DNA of 28,553 nt from RUG12395 sp034178705 (lineage in GTDB: Bacteria; Bacillota; Clostridia; Oscillospirales; CAG-272), in assembly GCA_034178705.1 (NCBI GenBank), contig JAXFQY010000037.1:1-28553 (forward strand), written 5' to 3'. The position numbers were made by a program, and so were the translations under genes. The notes beneath the pieces were generated by a model. It worked only from the letters and a program-made list of their open reading frames with translations. It was not told the DNA's origin and did no database searches. Below are positions 1-7,709 of the stretch, one piece after another. The stretch's first letter is position 1. Every line of letters starts with the position of its first letter.

Positions 1-32
1 AATAATTGCGAAATAATCATCATAGTTATAAT

Positions 33-1541
33 TTAAATCATCTTAAAAGCCTTTAATGCCTCCTCGATCGCATCTTCTTTCTCTTTTGGACACTGTGGTT
101 GCTTCGCATCCCCTGATTTAGGTAAATTATAATTCTCTCGCTCTATAATTCCGTATTTAGCCTTAACCTGGGCGATATTCAATGAAGAAACCTTCATCCC
201 GTTATTATGCTCAGCCACATATTTCTTAATTTCCTCATACGTCGCCTTACTCTCCGCAGCTGTCAAATCCATCTCATCCATATCCACTGTCACATTCACA
301 TGATGCTTCGCTTCATGGAGTTTGGACAATAAGCATACAGTCTCCACATGATTCGTATGCGGAAACATATCAACCGGCTGAATTCTGCGGACACGGTAAC
401 CGCTGCGGGTCAGTAGTGCAAGATCGCGCGCGAGCGTCTTCGGATTGCAGGAGATATAGACAACGCGCGTCGGGGAAAGGACAGCAAGAGACCGCAGAAA
501 CTGCGGATCGCATCCGGCGCGCGGCGGATCCATAACAACAACATCCGCATGCTCTCCGGCTTCTGCCATGGTCACCATAAACCGCCCGGCATCCTCGCAG
601 TGAAAAGTAATGTTTTCGGTGCCGTTCATTTTTGCGTTGATTTTTGCATCACGGACGGCAGTTTCATTCAACTCCGCTCCGATAACCCGTAAGGCGGTCC
701 GAGCCGCAAGAATTCCGATCGTGCCGGTTCCGCAATAGGCATCAATTACGGTTGTGCGATCAGTAAGGCCCATATAGGAAAGCGCAGTTTGATAAAGAAT
801 CTCTGTCTGTTGTGGGTTCACCTGATAAAAGGATGCCGGCGAAATCCGGAAGCGGCAGCCGCACAGCTCATCTTCTATGTAGCCGGGACCGTAAAGAGTC
901 ATAAAACGCTCCCCGAGGACAAGCGGCGTGAAGCGTGAATTGACCGACTGCACGACTGTTGTAATCTCCGGGTGCCGGGCAAGCAGCTCCGAAAGAAACT
1001 CCTTTTTCTTCGGAAACACTTCCTCTCCGGTGACAAGAACAACCATAATCATTCCCGTAAAATACCCTCTGCGGACAAGGACGTGACGCAGAAACCCGCG
1101 AAGGGTATTTTCGTTGAAAATTCCGATATGAAATTTTTTACAAAGGTTGCGGATGGTGAGGATCACCGCATCGCAGACCTTATCCTCAATCAAGCAGGAA
1201 TCCACCGGAACAATTTTATGGGTAGAGCTCTGATAGATACCGGAAAGGATATGTCCGCCGCGCATGCCGAAGGCTGCCTGAACCTTACAGCGATAATGCT
1301 CAGGGGTCTCCATTCCAATGATTTCCTCAACATGGCAGTATCGTCCGAGCAGGCGGATTTCCTCCGCCTGCTTATGGCTCAACTGTTCCTCGTATGTCAG
1401 ATTGCGCAGCTGACAGCCTCCGCAGCGCTTAAAAACCGGACATCCGTTTCCTTTGTTCCGTTTTCTTGGGAGAGGGTTTCCACCCGCGTTTTTCCCGAAG
1501 GAAACAGCGGTACCGGACCGCCCTTTTGTTTTACCTTTCAT
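33..1541 (-). CDS. rlmD: TrmA/RlmD-family RNA uracil-C5 methyltransferase with atypical C-terminal tail
   Basis: SAM-dependent RNA m5U methyltransferase, probably acting on 23S rRNA (RlmD/RlmCD type). Residues 34-43 carry CPVFKRCGGC, which with C116 matches the four-cysteine Fe-S cluster site of the family. The Rossmann motif is DAYCGTGTIG, followed by DPPRAGCDP, and the catalytic cysteine lies in YISCNPKTLARD; the base-like Glu is in NHVETV. There is no N-terminal TRAM domain, only a short basic stretch rich in Lys/Arg/Gly. At 502 residues it is longer than usual because about 96 residues follow the point (VETVCLLS) where family members normally stop; that tail is encoded by AT-richer DNA at about 36-323. 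The start overlaps the upstream paralogue by 11 nt, so the two are probably co-transcribed. Exact rRNA target is inferred. Confidence 0.9.
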   Translation of the reverse strand: MKGKTKGRSGTAVSFGKNAGGNPLPRKRNKGNGCPVFKRCGGCQLRNLTYEEQLSHKQAEEIRLLGRYCHVEEIIGMETPEHYRCKVQAAFGMRGGHILSGIYQSSTHKIVPVDSCLIEDKVCDAVILTIRNLCKKFHIGIFNENTLRGFLRHVLVRRGYFTGMIMVVLVTGEEVFPKKKEFLSELLARHPEITTVVQSVNSRFTPLVLGERFMTLYGPGYIEDELCGCRFRISPASFYQVNPQQTEILYQTALSYMGLTDRTTVIDAYCGTGTIGILAARTALRVIGAELNETAVRDAKINAKMNGTENITFHCEDAGRFMVTMAEAGEHADVVVMDPPRAGCDPQFLRSLAVLSPTRVVYISCNPKTLARDLALLTRSGYRVRRIQPVDMFPHTNHVETVCLLSKLHEAKHHVNVTVDMDEMDLTAAESKATYEEIKKYVAEHNNGMKVSSLNIAQVKAKYGIIERENYNLPKSGDAKQPQCPKEKEDAIEEALKAFKMI

Positions 1542-2898
1542 TACAGCATTCCTTTCTTTCCGTCCTACAGCGGGTAAACAGAGTCACACATTCGACGTGA
1601 CCCGTGCGCGGAAACAAGTCAAACGGATAAACCGTGGATAAGGCATATTCATAAGTCTGCAGAATATGCGCATCGCGGGCAAGCGTTGCCGGATTGCAGG
1701 AGATATAGAGGATGCGTGAAACAGAGGCTTTATCCGCAAGATAAGAAAGCAGTTCCGGTGTACAGCCTTTGCGGGGGGGATCCAGTATAACACAGTCCGG
1801 AGCGGTTTCCAATGCCTCGATCACTTTCGCGGCATCCCCGACATAATAAACGGCGTCCGCGCCGTTTGCTGCGGCGTTTCTGCGTGCGCAGTCGACTGCT
1901 TCCGTAACCGTTTCAATACCGATGAGACGCTGTTCACGGAAAACAGAAAGTCCGATGCTGCCGATTCCGCAATACAGATCGCAGACAAGTTCTCCCACAG
2001 CAGGGGCAAGAAGCTCCGCGCCCTTTTGATAAAGCAGCTCTGCCATATGGCGGTTCACCTGATAAAAGGATGCGGGAGATATTTGAAAATGGGCACCGCA
2101 TAGTTCATCGGTAATATATCCGGATCCCCGCAACAAACGGAAATCCGGGGAAAGAACCGTGCTGATATCTCCGGGATTAAGATTTGTATATACGGTAACA
2201 ATCTGCGGAAAGGTTTCGGAGAGCCGATCGGAAAGGCGCTGCACGGCGGCGGGGCGATCTTCTTCAAGAATCAAGGTTAGCGCGATATCACCGGATTCTG
2301 CCGCGCGGAAATACAAACTCTTGATAACCGGGCGGTTTTCTGCAGTAAGAAAAAGCCAAGATTCCTGCCCCATTATGCTCTTTGCGCGCTCTGTAATATC
2401 CGTAAAGCTTTTTTTATGAAGCAAACAGCCCACAACCGGAACAATCCGGTGTGTTTTCGGAGCAAAAAAACCGGAAAAGAAGCCGTGTTTTTCATGATAT
2501 CCGATCGGAATAATCGCCTTATTCCGGTAAAACTCGGTTTTTCCGTCGCTTACAACCGGGGCAACTGAGACATCCGGCATTCCTGCCCGGCGAAAGGCGG
2601 AGCGAACTGTTTCCCGCTTGATCTCCTTTTCATGATCATAAGAGATCGCCCCGTAAGCACAGCCGCCGCACGATACGGTCGCCGAACAGGCAGGCTCGAT
2701 CCGGTTCGGTGAAGCGATCAATACCGAGGTACTCTTGCCAACTGAATAGCTTCCGCAATCACGGAGGATCAGAACCTCACAGGTATCCCCATCAACTGCC
2801 CCGGAAACAAAAACTGTTTTACCGTTCTTATGTGCAACCCCGTAGCCGAGATTGTTCAGATCTTCTATGTTCAAAATCAGCCTGTCGTTTTTCTTCAT
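1531..2898 (-). CDS. TrmA/RlmD-family RNA uracil-C5 methyltransferase with TRAM domain
   Basis: Second 23S rRNA (uracil-5)-methyltransferase-type protein, 455 aa. Residues 1-60 look like a TRAM RNA-binding domain (LGYGVAHKNGKTVFVSGAVDGDT). Fe-S cysteines are C71, C77, C80 (CSATVSCGGC) and C158. SAM-binding motif DLYCGIGSIG, then DPPRKGCTP, the catalytic Cys in YISCNPATLARD and Glu in GHVECVTLF near the C-terminus, where the family normally ends. The ATG is preceded by GGAGG at 5 nt on the minus strand. It is first in a two-gene unit with the paralogue downstream, overlapping by 11 nt. Gram-positive bacteria have RlmCD/RlmD-like enzymes for 23S U747/U1939; which of the two genes does which site cannot be told from sequence alone. 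Confidence 0.92.
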   Translation of the reverse strand: MKKNDRLILNIEDLNNLGYGVAHKNGKTVFVSGAVDGDTCEVLILRDCGSYSVGKSTSVLIASPNRIEPACSATVSCGGCAYGAISYDHEKEIKRETVRSAFRRAGMPDVSVAPVVSDGKTEFYRNKAIIPIGYHEKHGFFSGFFAPKTHRIVPVVGCLLHKKSFTDITERAKSIMGQESWLFLTAENRPVIKSLYFRAAESGDIALTLILEEDRPAAVQRLSDRLSETFPQIVTVYTNLNPGDISTVLSPDFRLLRGSGYITDELCGAHFQISPASFYQVNRHMAELLYQKGAELLAPAVGELVCDLYCGIGSIGLSVFREQRLIGIETVTEAVDCARRNAAANGADAVYYVGDAAKVIEALETAPDCVILDPPRKGCTPELLSYLADKASVSRILYISCNPATLARDAHILQTYEYALSTVYPFDLFPRTGHVECVTLFTRCRTERKECCNER

Positions 2899-2918
2899 AA
2901 CATCCTCCGTGTTTTTTC

Positions 2919-2947
2919 ATTATATCCTTTTATATATCAAATTGCAA
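2919..2947 (-). promoter_or_regulatory. Promoter for the tandem uracil methyltransferase genes
   Basis: On the minus strand, -35 TTGCAA (2942-2947) and -10 TATAAT (2919-2924) are separated by 17 bp, about 20 nt upstream of the start codon. It lies back to back with the rpsF promoter. Confidence 0.65.
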
Positions 2948-2954
2948 GAAATAC

Positions 2955-2983
2955 TTGACAAAAAGGCAGCCATATGATAAACT
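2955..2983 (+). promoter_or_regulatory. Promoter for rpsF-ssb-rpsR
   Basis: -35 TTGACA (2955-2960), 17 bp spacer, -10 TAAACT (2978-2983). The predicted transcript starts near 2990, giving a leader of roughly 75 nt before rpsF. Confidence 0.65.
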
Positions 2984-2989
2984 AACATG

Positions 2990-3063
2990 CTGAAACAGGT
3001 AAATTTTTATGCCTGTCTCCTTTCCGCAGAAATGCGGACAATTGACCGTAAGGAGGTGTAATT
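2990..3063 (+). promoter_or_regulatory. Structured rpsF leader, candidate S6:S18 autoregulatory RNA
   Basis: The leader holds a perfect 6-bp hairpin TCCGCA-GAAA-TGCGGA (3023-3038) and an upstream weaker pairing ACAGG (2995-2999) with CCTGT (3012-3016). An ACCG element follows at 3044-3047, immediately before the strong Shine-Dalgarno AAGGAGGTG (3051-3059). Leaders of rpsF bound by the S6:S18 complex are known in bacteria and feature a CCG element near the ribosome binding site; assignment here rests on position and these features and is an inference, not a covariance-model match. Confidence 0.45.
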
Positions 3064-3468
3064 ATGGTTAACAACTACGAGGTTCTGTTCATCATCAATC
3101 CGACTCTTCCAGAAGATGCAGTCCGGGCTGCTGCTGACAAGTTCATCGGTCTCATCAAAGAGAACGGTGAAATCCAGGAAGTCAATGAATGGGGAAAGCG
3201 CAGACTTGCATACCCGATCAATGACATTCAGGACGGATACTACGTGCTTGTTTACTTTGCCGCTGATCCCGCGTTCCCCGCGGAGCTGAACCGCAGATTC
3301 AATATCGATGATGCGATCATGCGCGGCATGGTAATCGCCCGTGACTCCGCAAAGACCCCGGATGCTGTCTCCGCCCCTGCTGCAGAAGCAGCCGAGGTCG
3401 TTGAGGTGCCGGTTGAAGCAGCCGCAGAAGCGCCCGCCGCTCCGGAAACAGCAGCCGAAGCTGAGTAA
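3064..3468 (+). CDS. rpsF: 30S ribosomal protein S6
   Basis: Small-subunit protein that forms a heterodimer with S18 on the platform of the 30S subunit. The N-terminal part (MVNNYEVLFIINPTL, then NEWGKRRLAYPI and GYYVLVYF) is typical S6. The usual protein is about 95 residues; here it is 134 because of an Ala/Glu/Pro-rich acidic tail from about residue 100, which looks disordered and is seen in various Bacillota S6 proteins. A very strong ribosome binding site lies just upstream. First gene of the classic rpsF-ssb-rpsR unit; 19 nt separate it from ssb. Confidence 0.97.
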   Translation: MVNNYEVLFIINPTLPEDAVRAAADKFIGLIKENGEIQEVNEWGKRRLAYPINDIQDGYYVLVYFAADPAFPAELNRRFNIDDAIMRGMVIARDSAKTPDAVSAPAAEAAEVVEVPVEAAAEAPAAPETAAEAE

Positions 3469-3487
3469 GCGCAAGGAGGGTTAAGCA

Positions 3488-3934
3488 ATGGCAAGTCTCA
3501 ACAAGGTAATGCTCATCGGCAATCTGACCGCTGACCCCGAACTGAAAACGACGCAGTCCGGAATCAGCGTCACTACCTTCACCATCGCTGTTCAACGCCG
3601 TTTCGCCCGCCAGCAGGCGGAGGGACAGCAAACAGCAGACTTTATCAGTATTGTCGCCTGGCGGCAATCTGCGGAATTTGTGTGCAAGTACTTCAAAAAA
3701 GGCAGACCGATCCTTGTCTGCGGTTCGATTCAGACCCGAACATGGACCGACAACCAGAACCAGAAGCGCTATATCACAGAAGTCGTAGCCGATGAAGTCG
3801 GTTTTGTGGACAGCAAGCCCCAGGACGATGCCGGCTCCCCGATGCGTTCCGAAAACCTCGGAACGCCCAGCTTCAACAATGCAGGTGCTTCCAAATTTGA
3901 GGAAGTAACCGACGACGACAATCTTCCCTTCTGA
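3488..3934 (+). CDS. ssb: Single-stranded DNA-binding protein
   Basis: Binds ssDNA in replication, recombination and repair. The OB-fold begins at MASLNKVMLIGNLTADPEL; FISIVAWRQSAEFV and the CGSIQTRTW region are family hallmarks. A short glycine-poor linker leads to the acidic tip DDDNLPF, the protein-interaction tail (consensus DDDIPF) used to recruit replication and repair proteins. Length 148 aa is normal. AAGGAGGG lies upstream of the ATG. Its place between rpsF and rpsR is the conserved order in Bacillota. Confidence 0.97.
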   Translation: MASLNKVMLIGNLTADPELKTTQSGISVTTFTIAVQRRFARQQAEGQQTADFISIVAWRQSAEFVCKYFKKGRPILVCGSIQTRTWTDNQNQKRYITEVVADEVGFVDSKPQDDAGSPMRSENLGTPSFNNAGASKFEEVTDDDNLPF

Positions 3935-3937
3935 TTT

Positions 3938-3959
3938 GCCGCGAGCGGTACACCGCGGC
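3938..3959 (+). other. Intergenic hairpin between ssb and rpsR
   Basis: GCCGCG (3938-3943) pairs with CGCGGC (3954-3959) around a 10-nt loop; a smaller GCGG/CCGC pairing inside is an alternative. No T-run follows, so this is not a simple terminator. It could affect mRNA stability or the S18/SSB ratio. Confidence 0.4.
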
Positions 3960-3996
3960 GCAATCGACTGAATTTACCGCAGATAAGGAGTAGAAA

Positions 3997-4257
3997 GTGG
4001 ACAGAAACGAAAGAACTGAGGGTCAGCGCAGTTTCCGCCAGAACAACCGCAGAAGAAAGAAAGTCTGCGTGTTCTGCCAGGATAAAATCGAACACATCGA
4101 TTACAAGGATACCGGTCGTCTCCGCAAGCTCACCACTGAGCGCGGTAAGATCCTTCCCCGCCGGATTTCCGGCACCTGCGCAAAGCATCAGCGTCAGCTG
4201 ACTGTTGCGATCAAGCGCGCAAGATACATGGCGCTGCTTCCGTATATCGCAGACTGA
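3997..4257 (+). CDS. rpsR: 30S ribosomal protein S18 (zinc-type)
   Basis: Partner of S6 in the 30S platform. Start is GTG at 3997, with AAGGAG at 3985-3990. The 86-residue protein has the basic N-terminus, CVFC (C24, C27), the helix segment YKDTGRLRKLTTERGKILPRR, and a second metal-ligand pair in GTCAKHQR, the zinc-binding C+ form. Ends with RARYMALLPY, as usual for S18. A strong terminator follows 13 nt after the stop, ending the operon. Confidence 0.96.
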   Translation: MDRNERTEGQRSFRQNNRRRKKVCVFCQDKIEHIDYKDTGRLRKLTTERGKILPRRISGTCAKHQRQLTVAIKRARYMALLPYIAD

Positions 4258-4270
4258 AAACAGAAAAATA

Positions 4271-4300
4271 AAAGCAGGCAGTTTTTCTGCCTGCTTTTAT
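4271..4300. terminator. Bidirectional terminator between rpsR and the RluA-family gene
   Basis: AAAGCAGGCAG (4271-4281) and CTGCCTGCTTT (4287-4297) form an 11-bp stem with a five-T loop; the A-rich left flank and T-rich right flank let it work for both converging genes. Confidence 0.9.
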
Positions 4301-4306
4301 TTTAAA

Positions 4307-5281
4307 TCATGGTAAACGGGAAAGACGCTCACGAAAATCCCGAACAAAGCCAATCTCGTCATCCGGGATATTGAATTCCCTGCCGCAGAGATAGGAAAGA
4401 AAGCCCGTCTCCGCCTCAAAACGAAGATAATGCGAGCAAAGAGCCTGCGAGGAATAGCCGAGGGCGCGGTCTTCGGCATTTTTTGCATATTTTCCTTCCC
4501 CGAGCAGCGGGCAGCCGATATGGGCAAACTGCGCCCTTATCTGATGGGTTCTTCCTGTAAAAAGCTCCGCCTCAACGAGGGAAAAACGTCTTCCGCGAGA
4601 CAAAACCCGATATCCTGTTTCGGCAAGCTTGGCGTCTTTCGGATGGGCTGCATCAAAAACCGTAACAGTCTTTGCTTTCTCATCCTTCAGCAAATAATTT
4701 CTGAGCTTTCCGGCGTTTTCCTTCGGAGCTCCGTGAAGAACACACAGATATTTTTTTGTGATTTTCCGCTCTCGGATAAGCTCCTCCAACGCGCGGAGCG
4801 CTGCGGCATTTTTGGCAGCCAGGACAATCCCTTCGGTATTTCGGTCAATGCGGTTGGCAAGAGCCGGAGAAAATGAGTTTTCTGTCTCCGGATCATAGTC
4901 TCCGGTCCGGATCAAATGGTCACGCAGCATACGGACCAGTGTCACCTCTCCTGTCGCTGTTTTATCCCCTTCATGCACAAGAAGGCCGGAAGGCTTATTC
5001 AGAAGGAGAATATTCTCATCCTCATAGAGGATAACCGGCTCGGGAGCCGTCAGAAACGGAGCCTCCTCCTCCCGGTTAGAAAAACGCGGCGGTGCAAACA
5101 CCTGGACAGTGTCCCCCTCTTTCAGGAGTGTCCCGTTTTCCGCCCGCTTTCGGTTCAGCTTGATTTTCTTCTGCCGTATCAGACGGTATACCATCGGTAC
5201 AGGCATGCCGGGCATAGCCTTTGACAGAAATTTGTCAAGTCTTTGCCCGGCATCATTTTTTCCGATCCGATATTCGAACAT
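4307..5281 (-). CDS. RluA-family pseudouridine synthase (RluC/RluD-like) with S4 domain
   Basis: Isomerises uridines to pseudouridine in rRNA (or tRNA). Residues 12-62 form an S4-like RNA-binding domain (GQRLDKFLS ... KGDTVQVF type pattern). The catalytic domain follows: ILLLNKPSGLLVHEG, then NRIDRNTEGIVLAAK with the catalytic Asp at 146 (family consensus HRLDxxTSG; here H is N and S is E), KKYLCVLHG, and FTGRTHQIRAQFAHIGCPLLGE. 324 aa is normal. The start ATG overlaps the stop of upp by one base (TAATG), so translation is probably coupled. RluC or RluD equivalence cannot be decided from sequence. Confidence 0.93.
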   Translation of the reverse strand: MFEYRIGKNDAGQRLDKFLSKAMPGMPVPMVYRLIRQKKIKLNRKRAENGTLLKEGDTVQVFAPPRFSNREEEAPFLTAPEPVILYEDENILLLNKPSGLLVHEGDKTATGEVTLVRMLRDHLIRTGDYDPETENSFSPALANRIDRNTEGIVLAAKNAAALRALEELIRERKITKKYLCVLHGAPKENAGKLRNYLLKDEKAKTVTVFDAAHPKDAKLAETGYRVLSRGRRFSLVEAELFTGRTHQIRAQFAHIGCPLLGEGKYAKNAEDRALGYSSQALCSHYLRFEAETGFLSYLCGREFNIPDDEIGFVRDFRERLSRLP

Positions 5282-5910
5282 TATTTGGTGCCGAAAATCC
5301 GGTCGCCGGCATCGCCGAGTCCGGGAACGATATAGGCATGCTCGTTCAGCTTCTCGTCAAGTGCGGCAATGTAGATATCGACATCCGGATGCTTTTCCTG
5401 CACCTTCTTGATTCCTTCCGGTGCTCCGACAAGATTCAGGAGACGAATGTTATGGCATCCACGCTCTTTGAGCATATCAATCGCATCGCAGGCGGACCCG
5501 CCCGTCGCAAGCATCGGATCACAGACAATAACAATTCGGTTATTGATATCTGCCGGCAACTTGCAGTAATACGGAACGGGGTTGTGCGTCTGCGGATCAC
5601 GGTAAAGACCGATATGTCCGACGCGGGCAACGGGAATAAGGGACAGAAGGCCGTCTACCATTCCGAGACCGGCGCGAAGAATCGGGATAATGGCAAGCTT
5701 CTTTCCGGAGATGCGCTTTGCTGTCATCTCACAGATCGGGGTCTCAATTTCGATATCCTCCAAGGGAAGGTCGCGCGTCAGCTCATATCCCATCAAAAGC
5801 GTAATTTCGCTGAGAAGGGTGCGAAAATCCTTGGAACCGGTGTGGCGATTGCGCATGATGGAAAGCTTATGTTGGATCAGGGGGTGATCGATCAGATGAA
5901 TTTGGCTCAT
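5281..5910 (-). CDS. upp: Uracil phosphoribosyltransferase
   Basis: Salvages uracil: uracil + PRPP gives UMP + PPi, in the cytosol. The 209-residue protein shows the full family pattern: the N-terminal HPLIQHKLSIMRN, ISGKKLAIIPILRAGLGMVDG, the PRPP-binding loop CDPMLATGGSA (about 130-140) and the C-terminal PGLGDAGDRIFGT uracil-binding end. A ribosome binding site AAAGGGA precedes the ATG. It is the first gene of a two-gene unit with the downstream pseudouridine synthase, linking uracil salvage and pseudouridine synthesis only by co-transcription. Confidence 0.97.
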   Translation of the reverse strand: MSQIHLIDHPLIQHKLSIMRNRHTGSKDFRTLLSEITLLMGYELTRDLPLEDIEIETPICEMTAKRISGKKLAIIPILRAGLGMVDGLLSLIPVARVGHIGLYRDPQTHNPVPYYCKLPADINNRIVIVCDPMLATGGSACDAIDMLKERGCHNIRLLNLVGAPEGIKKVQEKHPDVDIYIAALDEKLNEHAYIVPGLGDAGDRIFGTK

Positions 5911-5943
5911 ATCTGTTCCCTTTCAAATCTATTTTTCTCGTTT

Positions 5944-5972
5944 ATTATACTCTATGCTCCACTATGAATCAA
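5944..5972 (-). promoter_or_regulatory. Promoter for upp and the pseudouridine synthase
   Basis: On the minus strand, -35 TTGATT (5967-5972), 17-bp spacer, -10 TATAAT (5944-5949), about 33 nt upstream of the upp start. Confidence 0.65.
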
Positions 5973-5990
5973 GTAAAAAAACAAAAAAAC

Positions 5991-6019
5991 TTTACATTCG
6001 TCAAAACTTATGATAAAAT
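5991..6019 (+). promoter_or_regulatory. Promoter for mtaB
   Basis: -35 TTTACA (5991-5996), 17-bp spacer, -10 TAAAAT (6014-6019). Because the transcript would start near 6026, it excludes an earlier in-frame ATG at 6010 as the mtaB start and supports 6043. Confidence 0.65.
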
Positions 6020-6042
6020 GCCGTTGTCACGGAGGAAAATCC

Positions 6043-7341
6043 ATGCTGAAGATCGGAATTCACACACTGGGCTGCAAAGTCAGCCAATATGAAAGCGCAG
6101 CGATCAAGGAAGAACTGGAACGGAGAGGCTACACGGTTACCGACTCCTTCACCGGGTGCGATATCCAGATTATCAATACCTGCACGGTGACTGCTGAGGC
6201 TGACCGCAAATGCTGCTCCGCCGTCCGGCGCGCCGCACGCTCCGGAGCCAAAACACTTGTCATCGGCTGTATGACGGAGATAGACAGCCATGACCTTGAA
6301 ACCCTTGATAATGTAATCTATGTTTCCGGAACGGCAAAGAAAATGAAGACAGTTGAAATCGTAGACCGGATTGCTGCTTCTCTGCCCATTTCCAGACCCG
6401 CTTATGCCCCCGCCGACAAAGAGATTTTTGAAGCAATGTCGATTTCCTCCTTTGACCGGACCCGCGCATACATTAAAGTGGAGGACGGATGCGAAAGCCG
6501 CTGCTCCTACTGTATTATCCCGAAAGCACGCGGAAAAATCCGCTCAAAGACCAAAGAAGATACACTTGAAGAAGCGGGTAGACTGATTCGCGGCGGTTGC
6601 CATGAGATTGTCCTTACCGGAATTGAAGTCGACGCATGGGGGAGGGATCTCGGTGTTGAGAGACTTCCCGATCTGATAGAGGCGGTGAACGCGCTTCCCG
6701 GTGACTTCCGCATCCGTCTTGGTTCCCTTGATCCAGTGATCGTCGATGAAGCGTTCTGCGCCACTCTGTCCACTTGCGAAAAGCTTGCACCGCATTTCCA
6801 TCTATCCGTTCAGAGCGGTTCCTCCCGCACACTTGCGCGGATGAGACGCCGCTACAACGCCGATCAGATCTACCGCGCCGTCTCCCTGCTCCGCGCCGCG
6901 ATCCCCGGTGTATGCTTTACCTGCGACATCATCGTCGGCTTCCCCGGCGAAAGCGAGGAAGACTTTCTTGAGACCTGCCGCCTGGCTGAAGCCATCGGCT
7001 TTCTTCACATGCACATTTTCCCTTATTCGAAGCGCCCCGGTACTCCAGCTGCGGAAATGCCGGATCAGATATCCGCATCGGAGCGGAAACGCCGCGCCGC
7101 ACTCCTTGCGGAGATTGCGGAAAAGAAAAAACACGAAACGGTTCTTGAGGCGCTTTCCGGGTTCCCCGTCTGCCGTGTTCTGACAGAGACAAAGGAAGAG
7201 ACCTTCATCACGGCGCACGACGGACACTTTATCGAATTCCGGATTTTCGACTGTTATGCCGAACGGGGAGAGTTTGTCGATGTCCGCCCGTTCGCCGTTG
7301 AACGCGGCATCTGTTTTGCGCGCCCGGTGAAGGATCTCTGA
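6043..7341 (+). CDS. mtaB: tRNA (N6-threonylcarbamoyladenosine-C2) methylthiotransferase MtaB
   Basis: Radical-SAM methylthiotransferase that converts t6A37 to ms2t6A37 in ANN-decoding tRNAs. The N-terminal UPF0004 domain has the three cluster cysteines C11 (LGCKVSQYES), C47 (NTCTVT) and C76 (IGCMTE). The radical-SAM triad is C150, C154, C157 in GCESRCSYC, followed by IIPKARGKIRS. The LGCKVSQYE signature fits MtaB (YqeV) rather than MiaB or RimO. A C-terminal TRAM-like region ends the 432-residue protein. GGAGG at 6031-6035 and the promoter position both favour ATG 6043. It is transcribed alone or with the downstream rpmB, which also has its own promoter. Confidence 0.93.
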   Translation: MLKIGIHTLGCKVSQYESAAIKEELERRGYTVTDSFTGCDIQIINTCTVTAEADRKCCSAVRRAARSGAKTLVIGCMTEIDSHDLETLDNVIYVSGTAKKMKTVEIVDRIAASLPISRPAYAPADKEIFEAMSISSFDRTRAYIKVEDGCESRCSYCIIPKARGKIRSKTKEDTLEEAGRLIRGGCHEIVLTGIEVDAWGRDLGVERLPDLIEAVNALPGDFRIRLGSLDPVIVDEAFCATLSTCEKLAPHFHLSVQSGSSRTLARMRRRYNADQIYRAVSLLRAAIPGVCFTCDIIVGFPGESEEDFLETCRLAEAIGFLHMHIFPYSKRPGTPAAEMPDQISASERKRRAALLAEIAEKKKHETVLEALSGFPVCRVLTETKEETFITAHDGHFIEFRIFDCYAERGEFVDVRPFAVERGICFARPVKDL

Positions 7342-7384
7342 GCTTTTTCTGGGAAAAAACAACTGCCTTTTTTCGCGATAGCTA

Positions 7385-7413
7385 TTGCATTTTTCAAAAT
7401 GCTGTGATATAAT
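7385..7413 (+). promoter_or_regulatory. Promoter for rpmB
   Basis: -35 TTGCAT (7385-7390), 17-bp spacer, -10 TATAAT (7408-7413). Confidence 0.6.
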
Positions 7414-7479
7414 CCATCATGTTGTGTATGTGCAATTGTATTTTCGTCGCGCAGCAAAGCGGCGTAGGAGGTGTCGAAC

Positions 7480-7674
7480 ATGGCAAAATGCTGCATCTGT
7501 GAAAAAGGTGTTACCTTTGGTCATAATGTTTCCCATTCCAACAGAAAGACCAACAGAGCTTGGAAGCCGAACATCAGAACCATTAAGGTCGTTGTCAACG
7601 GTGAGCACAAGACGATCAATATCTGCTCCCGCTGTCTGCGCTCTGTTCGTTCCGGCAGAGTTTCCCTTTCCTGA
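7480..7674 (+). CDS. rpmB: 50S ribosomal protein L28 (zinc-type)
   Basis: Large-subunit protein of 64 residues. It starts MAKCCICEKGVTFGHNVSHSN, the classic L28 opening, and has CxxC pairs at C4/C7 and C49/C52 (the zinc-binding C+ form). The central RTIKVVVNGEHK and the C-terminal RSGRVSLS are also typical. AGGAGGT at 7466-7472 gives correct spacing for ATG 7480; a GTG nine bases earlier lies inside the ribosome binding site and is rejected. Own promoter upstream and a hairpin downstream suggest a monocistronic unit. Confidence 0.95.
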   Translation: MAKCCICEKGVTFGHNVSHSNRKTNRAWKPNIRTIKVVVNGEHKTINICSRCLRSVRSGRVSLS

Positions 7675-7689
7675 ATAAGGTAACCGAGG

Positions 7690-7709
7690 AGCGCGGAAAA
7701 ATCCGCGCT
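7690..7709. terminator. Hairpin between converging rpmB and ytvI-like genes
   Basis: AGCGCGGA (7690-7697), loop of four A, TCCGCGCT (7702-7709): 8-bp GC-rich stem. The T-tract is weak, but its position between two converging genes fits a shared terminator. Confidence 0.6.

Noticed and set aside
3769..4188. 139-codon frame antisense to ssb and rpsR
   Set aside because: Shadow of well-supported genes on the other strand; no ribosome binding site.
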